From assembly GCA_004565275.1 (NCBI GenBank), contig SDOX01000166.1, positions 243,680 through 307,679 on the forward strand: a stretch of 64,000 bases of DNA, written 5' to 3'. Position numbers and translations under genes: made by a program. Shown one piece after another: positions 10,631 through 21,138 of this stretch (position 1 is the first letter of the stretch; each line of letters starts with the position of its first letter). The stretch is from Nannochloropsis salina CCMP1776 (Eukaryota > Sar > Eustigmatophyceae > Eustigmatales > Monodopsidaceae). The notes under the pieces were generated by a model. That model had not been told where the DNA came from. It was given only the letters and a program-made list of their open reading frames with translations, and did not search any database.

Positions 10631-10983
10631 CGCAGGGGAGGATAAGGCAGGAGTTGCAATGTTAATGAAGGGTATAAAGGGCCTAAAAAAAGACATTAGG
10701 TCGGTGGATTCTAAGAGTGAACGGAAAGGCAGTGGGAAACAAAACTGTCCTCCTCTCCCTTCTGATCGCATTCCGATATAGCCTTCAGCCTCCTTGCCTT
10801 GCTTCCGATCTATCAACCCTATCGAATTCCTGGATTTGACTCTTACATATGGGGCAGAATCTATAGAATGCCCAACCCCTGTCTTCCCGCGTTAGCAGAC
10901 CTATCCTATCCTCGCCCCATGCGTGCCTTACATACCGCATCTCACCCATAGCTCGCATTCTCGCTCCTTTGTCGGCGTTTCCT
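10631..10983. other. Convergent 3' intergenic region
   Basis: Holds the 3' ends of RPN9 and the Kelch gene. No gene or structural element is recognised. Confidence 0.5.
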
Positions 10984-12954
10984 TCACATGGACAGCACAA
11001 ACAGGTCGTCCCGCCTCTCCCCCTTCCGGTCCTGTCCTCCAAACACCAGCACTCGCCCGTCGCCGTTCTCCTCCCCGCCTTGCCCTCCCTCCCCCCCTTC
11101 TCGGCCCGCCCGAGCCACTACCGCTGTGTGTCCGACCACCACGCCAGGACCCTCCTCCTGCTGCTCCCCGGCCCCTACCTCCGCGCCCGCTGCACGCCAC
11201 TCCCAGGTCTCCGTGTCGAGGATGAAGGCGTCCTCGAAGAGGGTGGTCTCCTCGCTCGTCTCGTCCTGGGGGTCCCAGCCTCCCTGCACCCAGATGCTTT
11301 TGCCGTCCTGGAGGAGGCAGGCCGCGTGGCCCGTCCGCTTCGCCGGTCGGTCACACCCAACCACCATTGGGTGAAACCATTCCCATCCTCGCTCCCTCCC
11401 TCCTCCCCTCCCTCCCACCTTCAGGACGTGCACTTTGTCGAAGCATGTCGATCCGTCGTTCCCTCCAAAGTACACGATCATCGTCTGCTTATTCTCTTCC
11501 CCCACGTCCCCCGTCATACCTTCCTCCTCCACAGGCAACGATGCTGTAGAGGGAAGCAAGCATGTCGCACCGGCCCCCTCCTTCCCGTTCCTCTTCCCCG
11601 CCCTCCCTCCTTCCCCCGCGGCCTGGACAACCACCGCGGTGTGGTAGGACCTGCCAGGGGGGGGATCTCCCGCAATGACGGGCGCCCGCCAGTGCCACCG
11701 CTCCACGTCCAGGACGCAGACATTGTTCTGCCATCCTCGGCCCCGGGATCCCCCGAAGACGACGATCTCCTTTCCCCCCCCCACCAGGGAGGCCGTGTGG
11801 CCAGAGCGCGCGGAGGGAGGTTTCCCTGTGATCGCGGGTGGGTACCAAAGGAAGAGCTCCGTGTCCAGGACCATGATGTCGTCCAAGACCTCTGCCACGC
11901 CCTCTTTGCCGCCCGCGCTCCCCGCCCGCTCCCCCCCAAAGGCCACCATCAGGTTCTTGTCCTCCAGGAACGTGCACGAGTGCCAGGCCCGCGGTACCGA
12001 GTCGCAATTGATGGGTTTCTCCCACCGAACCACGATGGCCCTCGCGTCCTCTCCCCCCCCTTCCTCATTCTTCGCCGCTGTCAAGGTACAGACATGCAGG
12101 TCCCCGAACGTACAGCCGCCGCCGTCAGCATCGTCGCCTTCCCCTCCGTAGACAACCATCCTGTTAGGGCCTATCCTGGTGGCCGTGTGTCCCCATCGGC
12201 CCTGGGGCACTCTACCCGAGGAAGGAGAGGTCAACGCACGCGGCGCAGAGGACGGCATGGAGGGAGGGGCGGGAGCCGCTAGGGAAGTCGCATCAGCGGG
12301 CCGCGCTTTCTTGTGGCGGGAGGACGACGAGGAAGCTGTCGGAGGCTTGCGAGCAGCGAGCCCAATGGGACCATCGTAATCATCTAGGGCTTTGTTTTCG
12401 TCGCTGTTATCGGGGCGGTTCTCCTTCTCGGCTTTCCCTTTCGCGTGGCCCCTTTTTCGGCCCACGCTCCTCGACGATTTTGGCGGGGCAGAAGGAGGGG
12501 ACTGAATCGGCGCTTCTCTCAGTTGCTGATCACTGGAGCCCAAGAGGGCATCCATCTCATCTGCCCACGTATCCTTTTCAGCACTTTTGTCGTGATCCTG
12601 GCTGGTAACCTCCGACGCCGTCAAAGCTGCTCGCTGTGTTTCGCTTCGTGCTGCCGGCTGCTTTTCTGTTTTCTTTGGGACACTCCTAGATTTAGAAGCA
12701 GCGGGTGGACGAGAAGCTGACACCCCTTTGCAGCTCTGGCTTTTAGTGCAAGTCGTTGAGGTCGATTGCTTAATTGACGGTGCTGGAGTTGCCGCCTCGG
12801 CTTTTGCGTCCGCCGTCGGGCATCGAAGTACGATTGTACCAGTGTAGTCTTTGAGCGACAAACACAAATGACCGTCCTCCGTGAACTCTACTCCCGGGAG
12901 AGGGGATAGTTCTAGGCTGATGCCGTAGAATTTAATCGGGGTAGTCGATGCCAT
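10984..12954 (-). CDS. Kelch-repeat beta-propeller protein
   Basis: An uninterrupted 656-residue frame, starting at ATG 12954 (MASTTPIKFYGISLEL). Residues 1-45 form a short conserved-looking beta segment. Residues about 50-240 are low-complexity, charged and Ser/Pro-rich with basic clusters (GRKRGHAKGKAEKE) that could act as nuclear localisation signals. From about 245 on, Kelch repeats follow: RWGHTATRIGPNRMVVYGGE, RAWHSCTFLEDKNLMVAFGGE, SGHTASLVGGGKEIVVFGGS, SYHTAVVV, RTGHAACLLQDGKSIWVQGG and a closing GHTAVVARAG...VLVFGG. Each shows the GH and GG hallmarks, enough for a six-bladed propeller, with Gly/Glu-rich insertions between blades. Such proteins are interaction scaffolds; no BTB, F-box or catalytic domain is present, so the partner is unknown. 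Confidence 0.8.
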   Translation of the reverse strand: MASTTPIKFYGISLELSPLPGVEFTEDGHLCLSLKDYTGTIVLRCPTADAKAEAATPAPSIKQSTSTTCTKSQSCKGVSASRPPAASKSRSVPKKTEKQPAARSETQRAALTASEVTSQDHDKSAEKDTWADEMDALLGSSDQQLREAPIQSPPSAPPKSSRSVGRKRGHAKGKAEKENRPDNSDENKALDDYDGPIGLAARKPPTASSSSSRHKKARPADATSLAAPAPPSMPSSAPRALTSPSSGRVPQGRWGHTATRIGPNRMVVYGGEGDDADGGGCTFGDLHVCTLTAAKNEEGGGEDARAIVVRWEKPINCDSVPRAWHSCTFLEDKNLMVAFGGERAGSAGGKEGVAEVLDDIMVLDTELFLWYPPAITGKPPSARSGHTASLVGGGKEIVVFGGSRGRGWQNNVCVLDVERWHWRAPVIAGDPPPGRSYHTAVVVQAAGEGGRAGKRNGKEGAGATCLLPSTASLPVEEEGMTGDVGEENKQTMIVYFGGNDGSTCFDKVHVLKVGGRGGGRERGWEWFHPMVVGCDRPAKRTGHAACLLQDGKSIWVQGGWDPQDETSEETTLFEDAFILDTETWEWRAAGAEVGAGEQQEEGPGVVVGHTAVVARAGREGGEGGQGGEENGDGRVLVFGGQDRKGERRDDLFVLSM

Positions 12955-14111
12955 AGCTGCCGGAATCAGGAGAGAAGATTTGCCCCTTTCAATATACGGG
13001 AGCACAGGGTGGTTAAAGAGCAAAAATCTACCACGCCTGACCTAAGAGAGAAATCGTCGCTATCAGTTGTCAGATAATAATGCAGGTGAGCGCTGGCGCT
13101 TGTAGCTCTCTCCCGAAAGGTTACGGCGCGTGGCGGGGCTCGAGCTCTGTAGCACTCCGGACATGGGGCTAATTTCGTGAAGGGCATTTCCCGCCCTGCG
13201 AGTTCCCGCCCGGGGGGGTACGTATGTGCGGTTAGGAGTGGGCATGTACCCTCCGACCTTTTTTTCGACTATCCGGTGTTCCCGTGGGAGGGTGTGTGGG
13301 AGGGTGTGTGTGTATGTGTGTACGTTGCATATACAAAGGTGCATGTTTTGTGTGGAGCTGGCTTTTCCGTCTTCTTTATTAGGGGTGCTTTCAAGCTTTC
13401 TGCAATCAGTCGTCCGCCATGTTTGCCGTCCTTGCCATGTCTCCATCATGTCGGGTTTCCTTTTTCTTCCTTCCCCAAGCGAACTTGCAGATCTAAAACT
13501 CACTTCGTCAAGCTACTATTACTTGACTTCTGAAGTCTTCTCCTTCTGGAAGCTATGTCGCCAGCGGTGCGCCACGCACAATGTGCATATGCAGACGAGA
13601 GAAGGAAGGCTCTTCACTCTCTCGATAGGCGGACAGGGAAGAGCTGAAAATGGAGGATTCGGCACCAGAGGTAGCACTAAGCGGAAACGCTGTCATCGAG
13701 AGGGAGACCCATCACGCCATAACCAAAATTGTGTGTGCCCGGTATGGAGACCTTTGTGGCGGCAGAAAGAATAGAACAATTCATAATTAGCAGGTTGTCA
13801 TGTGTGATTTATAAGTTTGCAAGAATTTTTTCTTAGACTGCGGCATATGAGAAAGTAAACGAAGACCAGGATAATAAGGCGTGAGAGCACGAGGCCACAA
13901 GGAGGTGGAGAATCAGGAACATACCTCTTCCCATGGGACGTGGAGGCACGTGGAGCACATATAGGGATGGCAGAAAATGTCTCACCACACCTAATTATAA
14001 TGGTGACTCAAAAAGAGGGCGACCCACAGGTTAAAGAGGAACGCAAAAATACAACAGAAGGTACGGATGATGAAGAGGGAAGGACCTCCTTATCTTTCTG
14101 TCGTAAATATT
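12955..14111. promoter_or_regulatory. Intergenic region: Kelch 5' flank and APC2 3' flank
   Basis: Both neighbouring genes lie on the minus strand. The region contains a GT-rich simple-sequence stretch near 13280-13330 and no recognisable gene. Short frames on both strands have no protein-like features. Confidence 0.5.
13282..13332. repeat. GT-rich simple sequence
   Basis: A purine/GT-alternating tract containing two copies of GGGAGGGTGTGTG followed by a TGTGTATGTGTGTACGT run. This looks like an ordinary microsatellite-type expansion upstream of the Kelch gene; no function is implied. Confidence 0.6.
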
Positions 14112-17100
14112 TTATTGACGATGATGCGCCGGTCGCGATACAAGCTGATATACACCATCCACCATCTCTACTTTTCGCTCCTCCACCAATCTATTCAAAA
14201 TCTTCTCGACCTCGGGAAGCTTCAGGGCCGTCATTGGCCGCTCACCTCCTACCCATATCCGAAGAGTGTCATGAATAGCGCGCACGGACCTCCCGCCGTA
14301 TGTCCCAAGCATGCCAACGACATACGAAATGTATAAGTCCATTTCCTGTGCCTCCTGTGCATCTGAGGACACGGCCGCTTCCAAGTCATCCTCCTCCATC
14401 CCCATCGTCCCCTCCCGCCTCCCGAGGGCACCGCCACCCTCCTGGTCCCGCCTGTGAAGCAAGCGGTACACTAGCCCCCCCGTGGGCCTGCCCAACAAGG
14501 AAGGCAAGAGCGCCGATACTGATGCGCCCGCCTGGGCTTGAGAGGACGAGGTCGCGGAGGAGGGGAGGGTGGAGGCGACAACGCCTTGATTGACCCAGAA
14601 AGCCATCTTCCGCGCCACCAGGTCCGCGTCGATCCCCATCACATGGGCCAGCTCCTGAAGCGTCCACTCGTCCCGGTCCTCGAAGTGCATGATGAGGGAG
14701 GCGTGGACGGGAGAGACCTTCAAAGAAAGCCTCGCCCCTCTTCCCGTCTCCCCCACCCCCTTCTCCCTCTCAGAGCTGCTACCGATAGCCGAGCCCGTCT
14801 TCACGCTCCCCGACGAGACCCCGCCCCCTTGAAGTCCTTCCCTACCCCCAAACCCCTTCCGGTCCTCCTCCTCTTCACCTTCTGCTCCCTCGAATTCCAG
14901 CTCGATGTGCACGAGACCCAAGTGGGCCTTCCACTCCAGCTTTCGGGGGTTCTTCAGCACGGCGTAGGCTCTTCCGTACCCGTCCAGGCATGCGCCCATG
15001 CGCGGATGCAGCGTCATCTCTTCTTCCTGCAAGGGGGGCCAGAAATGATGCGAAATGATGGTGGCATCTACCACCGTATCCTTCGCTCCTGCTTCAGCTT
15101 CCCGGGCTGGATCTGCTCTCGCCCCATCCCTGTCCGTGTCGCCCCCCTCCCCCCTACTGCCAACGACGTGTCCTCCCTCTCCCATCCGGCCCTCCCCCTC
15201 TCCTATTCCCCCCCCCGCCTCCTCCTCCATCCCAACGCTCCCCCTGCTCGTTCGCGGCGCCCTTGCCTGCTCCCTGACCCACTGAGCCACGTGTCCGTTC
15301 ACCCGCTTGGACTCCTCCAGGTCGCGCAGCATGATCTCGCAGGGCTGCAGCGCCCCCCCCTCTCCAAACTTCAACTTCAACAGCTCCAAGATCGTCAACT
15401 CGCGGTCCGTGTCCAGGGTCAGGCTGTTGAGGAGCTTCTCTGCCAGCATCAGCCGATACTCGGCCGCAAACAAGTCCTTGCTTCCGTATATGGAGACCAG
15501 CATCCGCAGGACCTCTCCCCCGTTCCCTCCCTCGCCTGCTCCTCTCCCGTCGCCACCGATCCTCGCGGCCCCTCCTTCCCTCCCCGCTGGCATCCATCCC
15601 CCTCCCCCTTCGCCCTCTTCCTCTTCCTCCTCCTCCTCCTCATCCAAGCACAAAGGCGCGGCGTCATGTCTTCTGAGCTCCTCGTAGAGCACGCCCCCTT
15701 GCTCGTCGTCCGTGAGGCTGCTGACGATACAACGCACCGTGTCCGGACGGCCTTGCAGATAGGACCGAAGGGGCCCGGCCACGCACTCCAGGAGGGCGTC
15801 CGTCGGGTCCACAACACGAAGGGCCTGACATAAGGGGAGGGACGGGGGGAAGAGGGGATGTGGCGAGAGGAAAGGAGGGCAACAAGGGCGCCATGGTTGT
15901 GAGGCGTGAAATTTACGCAAATGTGTGCAGTGCAAGAGGATGCGACCTCTTCCACAAGCAGTGACGAAAAACACGCTCGCGCTCCCTCTGTCTGCCGCCC
16001 GTCCCAAGCCCATCGCGTCCAGGGCCCCCCAGCTTCCTCCGCCCCCCCCCCCCTCCGAACCTGTATGGTCGCGATATACACGTCCAGGACCTGCATGGTG
16101 TTGGCGCCCACGTGCAGCAAGCGTTGTCGCATGCTCTCACACAGGCAGGCGGCAAGCTGCTGGTGTTGCTGCGTCACCTCGAGGGCGGCCCGCAGGTCCC
16201 GGGCGGCCGCCACTGTGTCCGGGTAGTCGCGGACGATGTCGAACATCTCCAGCATTCGGACGCGCACGAAACACTCTTGCATGACAAAGGAATGCCGAAG
16301 CCGCCACTCGGGGAAGGGCGAGGTCGGCGGGGGCGCATTGGGCGTGCCAAGCCCCGGGGCGGATGGCGTCCCAGGGCCTCGGCCCGTCTGCCCCCCCCCG
16401 ACCTCCTCCTCCTTCCCCAGCAGCCCTGCCAACCATGGCATCAGGACCGCGTCTCTCCACGCCTCCACTCGCCGCAAGCAAGGTTTATCGTACACGCCCG
16501 CGCAAGTCCTCTCGATGTACTTCTCCGTTTCTCTCTTGACTACCGACGTGATGGTGGACTGCACCAGTGGCAGCCAATGCAAGCGCCGCAGTGCCTTCAA
16601 CGCAGTTTCCACCTCCTCCGCATGGACCCCCCAATCCTCCCAAGCTTCTTCGTCCTCTTCATACCCTGCATCACCCGCTTCTTCCACACTCATCAGTATG
16701 TCTCCCTCCTCGCTTCCCTCCTCCCCGTCCCGCCCTTCCCGTCGTTGCCGCCTTTGCCGCCTCCACTGCCAATGCCATGCTCGTAAAGACGTCTCGAAGA
16801 AGGCGACCCACCAATCATAAAACTCGTCAGGGGCTGTGTTGAATATAAAAGCGGCCAAGCGTGTTCGCAGCATATGTTCCAACCGCCCCGCCTCGGCAGG
16901 CAAAATGAGCTCCGCAACCATGGCGAGTTTTGCTCTCCGCTCCCGCAATGCCTGATCTGCGTACGAGAGGGCAGCGCCCATATATCCTATGACCCAGTGC
17001 GGGGAAACACGTCTATGCTCCTGCATTTCTGTCATGTTTTCTGCTTCTTCACGACCGGTTCCGACATCGTCGAAATGCTCCCAGAATACGGGCTTGACCA

Positions 17101-17392
17101 CACGGGCGAGCTCGTGATCCATACAGTCGGCCACATATTCCACCGCCAGGCTTCCGAGTCCCGCCTTTTGTAAAAGGCGCAGAGCATGAAGTGGTACGAC
17201 TGATTGCAGCCAAGCTCTTCCAGAGCTCCCCTCTAGCTGCACGTTATCGTTGTGACATTTACCTTTTGACGGGAAAAGGAGGTGTCTGTCGAGCGCTTCG
17301 TAGACTTCCACCCAGGCGTCCTTGACCGCTTCCATTCCCCCTTCGTCATCGTGCATGGGAGAACATGACGAAAGAAAGGCTGCGGGGGCCAT
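14112..17392 (-). CDS. APC2: Anaphase-promoting complex subunit 2 (cullin-like)
   Basis: Cullin-family scaffold of the APC/C ubiquitin ligase, which binds the RING subunit APC11. Two exons: from 17392 to 16061, and 15824-14112; a 236-nt intron in phase 0 separates them. From ATG 17392 the protein has about 1014 residues. The N-terminal cullin-repeat part includes LRHSFVMQECFVRVRMLEMFDIVRDYPDT (two overlapping blocks) and SMRQRLLHVGANTMQVLDVYIATI. Exon 2 begins with ALRVVDPTDALLECVAGPLR and RPDTVRCIVSSL, then the cullin homology core (SIYGSKDLFAAEYRLMLAEK) and CEIMLRDLEESKRVN. It ends with the APC2 winged helix (AIHDTLRIWV, KILNRLVEERKVEMVDGVY). Gly/Glu-rich insertions interrupt the cullin core. 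The frame is open 32 codons further upstream to 17488 but begins there without an ATG, so the true start may lie in an undetected upstream exon. Confidence 0.92.
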
Positions 17393-17873
17393 CACCAGTG
17401 TCGCCAGGTGCCTCTTAAATGATCCTGCCTCAATAATCAGGGTCGCTGCCTTGCCGTCGCTTTCCACTTGTCGCACGGGGACATTCAAGTGCGTCTTCTG
17501 TCTCTTCGCCGACCTGCTGAGGCTACCTCACCAAATGGACGGTAAGTGACAAATTGTGTCAAATATAAAAAGTAAGTCTGAGCTGTAAGATGAAGTGTCT
17601 AAACAGGAGGCTGCCTGTTTGTATGTATGTCGTGTGTGCCCGGACAAAGACATCGTCCGGGAGCTCCTCGACCTCTCTTGCCGTTACCGGGGCCGGCCGG
17701 GAGGTTATCTGTGGCCCATTTTAGAGGACCAAAATAAAAACATTTGGAAGCACTTAAGAATGGCCACAGAGTGCACTTGGGGAACTTCTATCTCAAAAAT
17801 TTATGATTTGATACTATGTGAACATTGATGTAGCTCAAGCTTTGCTCCACACTTCAAGCACCGCAGATTTAGA
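17393..17873. promoter_or_regulatory. Divergent region between APC2 and DNAI1
   Basis: Head-to-head 5' flanks, with about 96 bases at the left possibly still coding for APC2. No other gene is recognised. Confidence 0.45.
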
Positions 17874-20099
17874 ATGAAGAAAAATATTTTCCAAAAGAAA
17901 CATTCTCCCAAAAAGAAGGCAGCTCCGACCACCAACCATGGCCCTGGTCCCCTAACCACATCTTTCGTTGAAAACGATAGCTTTCCTAGTAATGATTTGA
18001 TTTCAGCCTCTTCCTTGGCCGGTGGTAGCAGCCATAATATGCCTTTCGAAGCTGAAAAAGTGACGACGACATTTGTCAAGCCCCAGCACCAATTATCACT
18101 TTCTGAAGCTGAACTCAAAGAAGATATTCCACGGACGTTAACCACAGTTGACCCTAATCAACTTAGTAGTCTAGTAGTATATAGTTACAAGGAGAGGGCT
18201 TTTAAGGCTAAGCCGGCCAGCAACCAGCCTGATCCATTCACGATCCACTTTGCCTTAGAAGGTACTGCTCTACACAAGGATAGTGTCGAAGCAAAGCAGC
18301 AGGCGCAATGGGAGCAGAGGCGTGAGAATGAATGGGAGCAAGCTCGAAATCAAGCCTTGGAAGAGGCAGTTGAGGCAGGAGAAGAGGCCTTTTTCGACGG
18401 TGGGGAGGCCAAAAGGGGGATGCGTGGGGGATTCAAGTACTGCGAGCGGGCAGCGCAGACGACTCATCTATCGACCAAAGACAAGAGTGTAGGCTCGGAA
18501 CCTCCACCTGTTCTATTGTTTTCTGCGACATGTAACCAGCGGGAGATATACGACGCCTATCTTGACCAGTACCGGATGCAATGCAAGCAACAACACGTAA
18601 ACAGCCTCGCGAAAGACGTCCCCAGTGGTTCAGTGACCAATGTCATGCACGCCCTCCCCGAAAGTAAGGGCATCCAGACTGTGCATTCAAAAAAATTGCT
18701 AAGATCACTAGAGATGTTGGAGAGGATTCTCACGCATAACGCGGAAGACGATGTATACCATGACTTCAAGTATTTTGACGAAACATCAGATGCTTCTCGA
18801 GCACAAGGATCCTTGCTACCTTTGTGGCATTTCACAACAGAAAAAACAAGGAGGAAACAAGTCACAGCATTGGTATGGAATCCTTATTACAATGATTTGT
18901 TCGCAGCAGGATACGGTAGCTACGATTTTCTTAGGCAAGGCGGAGGGCTCATTTGCTGCTTTTCTTTGAAAAATACAGCAACGCCACAATACGTTTTCTC
19001 GGTGGAGGCAGGGGTTATGTGCCTAGATTTCCATCCCGAACACCCGTTTCTTTTGGCTGTGGGTTGCTACGATGGCAGCGTCCTCGTGTTCGATGTCCGG
19101 AACAAGGTCAACGCTCCTGTGTCCGCCTCGAAAGTCACCACAGGAAAACACACAGATCCTGTCTGGAAAGTACGATGGCAGACATTGGAAGAAGGACTAT
19201 TGGGGGGAAGCTCTTCAGCAAATCGAGAGCTTTGCTTTCTTTCTGTGGCTGCCGACGGCCAAGTGGTGGCGTGGCTCTTGTCTAAAAATGAACTGAAAAT
19301 GGAGCCTCTCATGCAGCTCAAGCTGATCCGAGGCTGTGGTATATCCTCCGTGATTTCTTCGTCGTCATTCAGCTTTATGGATAACACTACGCGCAGAAAC
19401 AGCTGGGGTCTTGATGGCTTTGACGTGGAGGGTGAAGCATTGAGCCTTCCGACGACTACAACAGGTCTAGCGAGCGGATCATGCTTTGATTTCAGCCCTC
19501 TTCCCGGACAAGGACATCTCTTCTTGGTTGGTACGGAGGAGGGGACCATACACAAGTGCTCAAAAACGTATACAGGCCAGTATCTGACGACGTACAGAAA
19601 TGGCCACCATATGGCCGTGTATGCGGTTCGTTGGAATCCCTTTCACCCAAAGCTCTTCCTATCTTGCTCCGCTGACTGGACTGTCAAGCTGTGGGACCAC
19701 ACCCAATCAAGCGCCCCTCTCTTGTCATTTGATCTGGCCAATGCAGTTGGGGATTTGGATTGGTCGCCAGTCTCTTCTACTTCTTTCGCTGCTGTCACGA
19801 GTGACGGTCGCGTTCAAGTCTTCGACTTAGCGGTGAACAAATACGAACCTATCTGCCTTCAAAAAATAGTGAAACGCGCGAAACTTACCCATGTAGCGTT
19901 TAATGTACATGAACCCGTGCTGTTGGTCGGAGATGATAGGGGTGACTTGACTTCTTTCAAGCTCTCGCCGAACTTACGCAACCGACACGAGCCAAAGGAT
20001 GAGGCCGGGAATATTCTCCCTCACGACACAGTGCGACTACAATCTAATAATGTGGAAAAATTCTTGGCGTCGGTCATTCGTAAAGAAATTGAAAAATAG
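17874..20099 (+). CDS. DNAI1: Axonemal outer-arm dynein intermediate chain 1
   Basis: WD-repeat intermediate chain that anchors the outer dynein arm to flagellar doublet microtubules. One exon, 741 residues, against about 700 in human DNAI1. Family landmarks run in order: SLSEAELKEDIPRTLTTVDP, YSYKERAFK, FTIHFALEGTALHKDS, FKYCERAAQTTH, EPPPVLLFSATCNQREIYDAY and DDVYHDFKYFDETSDASRAQ. The WD40 propeller follows with LLPLWHFTTEKTRRKQVTAL, WNPYYNDLFAAGYGSYDF, GVMCLDFHPEHPFLLAVG, GKHTDPVWKVRW, FLVGTEEGTIHKCSKTYTGQ, LFLSCSADWTVKLWDH, FAAVTSDGRVQVFDLAVNKY and VLLVGDDRGDLTSFKLSPNL. All are typical of DNAI1 rather than cytoplasmic dynein intermediate chains. The base composition of this gene is less GC-rich than its neighbours'. 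Confidence 0.95.
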   Translation: MKKNIFQKKHSPKKKAAPTTNHGPGPLTTSFVENDSFPSNDLISASSLAGGSSHNMPFEAEKVTTTFVKPQHQLSLSEAELKEDIPRTLTTVDPNQLSSLVVYSYKERAFKAKPASNQPDPFTIHFALEGTALHKDSVEAKQQAQWEQRRENEWEQARNQALEEAVEAGEEAFFDGGEAKRGMRGGFKYCERAAQTTHLSTKDKSVGSEPPPVLLFSATCNQREIYDAYLDQYRMQCKQQHVNSLAKDVPSGSVTNVMHALPESKGIQTVHSKKLLRSLEMLERILTHNAEDDVYHDFKYFDETSDASRAQGSLLPLWHFTTEKTRRKQVTALVWNPYYNDLFAAGYGSYDFLRQGGGLICCFSLKNTATPQYVFSVEAGVMCLDFHPEHPFLLAVGCYDGSVLVFDVRNKVNAPVSASKVTTGKHTDPVWKVRWQTLEEGLLGGSSSANRELCFLSVAADGQVVAWLLSKNELKMEPLMQLKLIRGCGISSVISSSSFSFMDNTTRRNSWGLDGFDVEGEALSLPTTTTGLASGSCFDFSPLPGQGHLFLVGTEEGTIHKCSKTYTGQYLTTYRNGHHMAVYAVRWNPFHPKLFLSCSADWTVKLWDHTQSSAPLLSFDLANAVGDLDWSPVSSTSFAAVTSDGRVQVFDLAVNKYEPICLQKIVKRAKLTHVAFNVHEPVLLVGDDRGDLTSFKLSPNLRNRHEPKDEAGNILPHDTVRLQSNNVEKFLASVIRKEIEK

Positions 20100-21138
20100 A
20101 ATTGCAAGGTGACCGTACACCTTATATACATGTACGTGATCATGGTGAAAGCATCGAACAAAAAGATTTCCGGAGAGTAAGGAACTCGATCGTGGATTTT
20201 TTGGATGCTTGCTGGCCGAAAATCAGTTTGTTTATCGTGAGAGGGAAAACGGCGGACTCCTATTCCACCTGATATCTCTTTTCATTCACCCTTAAATCAT
20301 GTACATGTCGAGTTTAAAACGGACACATGCTCGCCTAGGGTACCTGGCAAACATTTTGGGAAAATATTAACGAGAAGAAAAGCATTTTTGTACTATGTTG
20401 GATTTCAACAAGGGCTCACGAAATTGCAATCATAGATGCATACAAAATGATGCGAGGAAAAGTATGCGAACTCGAGGCCTTTTCTCGCAATTGCCGTATC
20501 ATTCAACGTACATGTTGCTCAGAGAACGGTGCTTTGCGTCTTCATTGTAGTCGTCGATATTTTTTCTGTCACTTCTTACCTTTTTTCCCAAAATATTTGT
20601 TCCAGCAGCATCTTGGTCGAGGCAGCCCTAAATTAGTGAGAGATGTTTGACTTGTGGGTACTTTGGCGCGCGGAAAGACTATATATGGAAACCAAATCAA
20701 TGCTGCATAAGATGCAGTTTATCTAGCATTTATTATCTCTTGGTGACGGAGGAGACTTCAATTACCGTGATTCTTCTTGAGCGCTCCTCGTCTTCCCCTG
20801 TCACTTCCTAAAAAGTACCCGGAGAGAGCCCTTTCGCCGACATCGATCTCATGGTTTGTCCTTCATTTGCATTCGTAATGAAATGAAAACAAGCCCCCTA
20901 TTTCCGGCATGAGAATGATAGAGCTTCTGTATTTCCGCTCTGAAATTAAGCAATGAAATATTCTTGCCTTTTTAATCCCGTAAATGTGCGAAGCCCCTAC
21001 GCGCATGAGTTGAAGTTTTCCAGAGCAATAAAACAAACAAAGATGAATTGTTCGACGTTAAAAATGACACTTACATGTCTCACGCTGTAAAATGCCAACA
21101 AATATTTAGGTCTGGCTCCTCCGCAGCCAACAGATGCG
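20100..21138. other. Long intergenic region before VWA8
   Basis: About 1 kb, AT-richer than the genes. No gene, repeat or RNA is recognised. It contains the DNAI1 3' flank and the presumed VWA8 promoter. Confidence 0.5.

Noticed and set aside
10969-12282. Long plus-strand open frame opposite the Kelch gene
   Set aside because: Pro/Arg/His-rich product of GC-biased codons read backwards; the Kelch frame is clearly the real one.
14538-15833. 431-codon plus-strand frame opposite APC2
   Set aside because: Antisense shadow of a GC-rich coding exon, with no recognisable motif.
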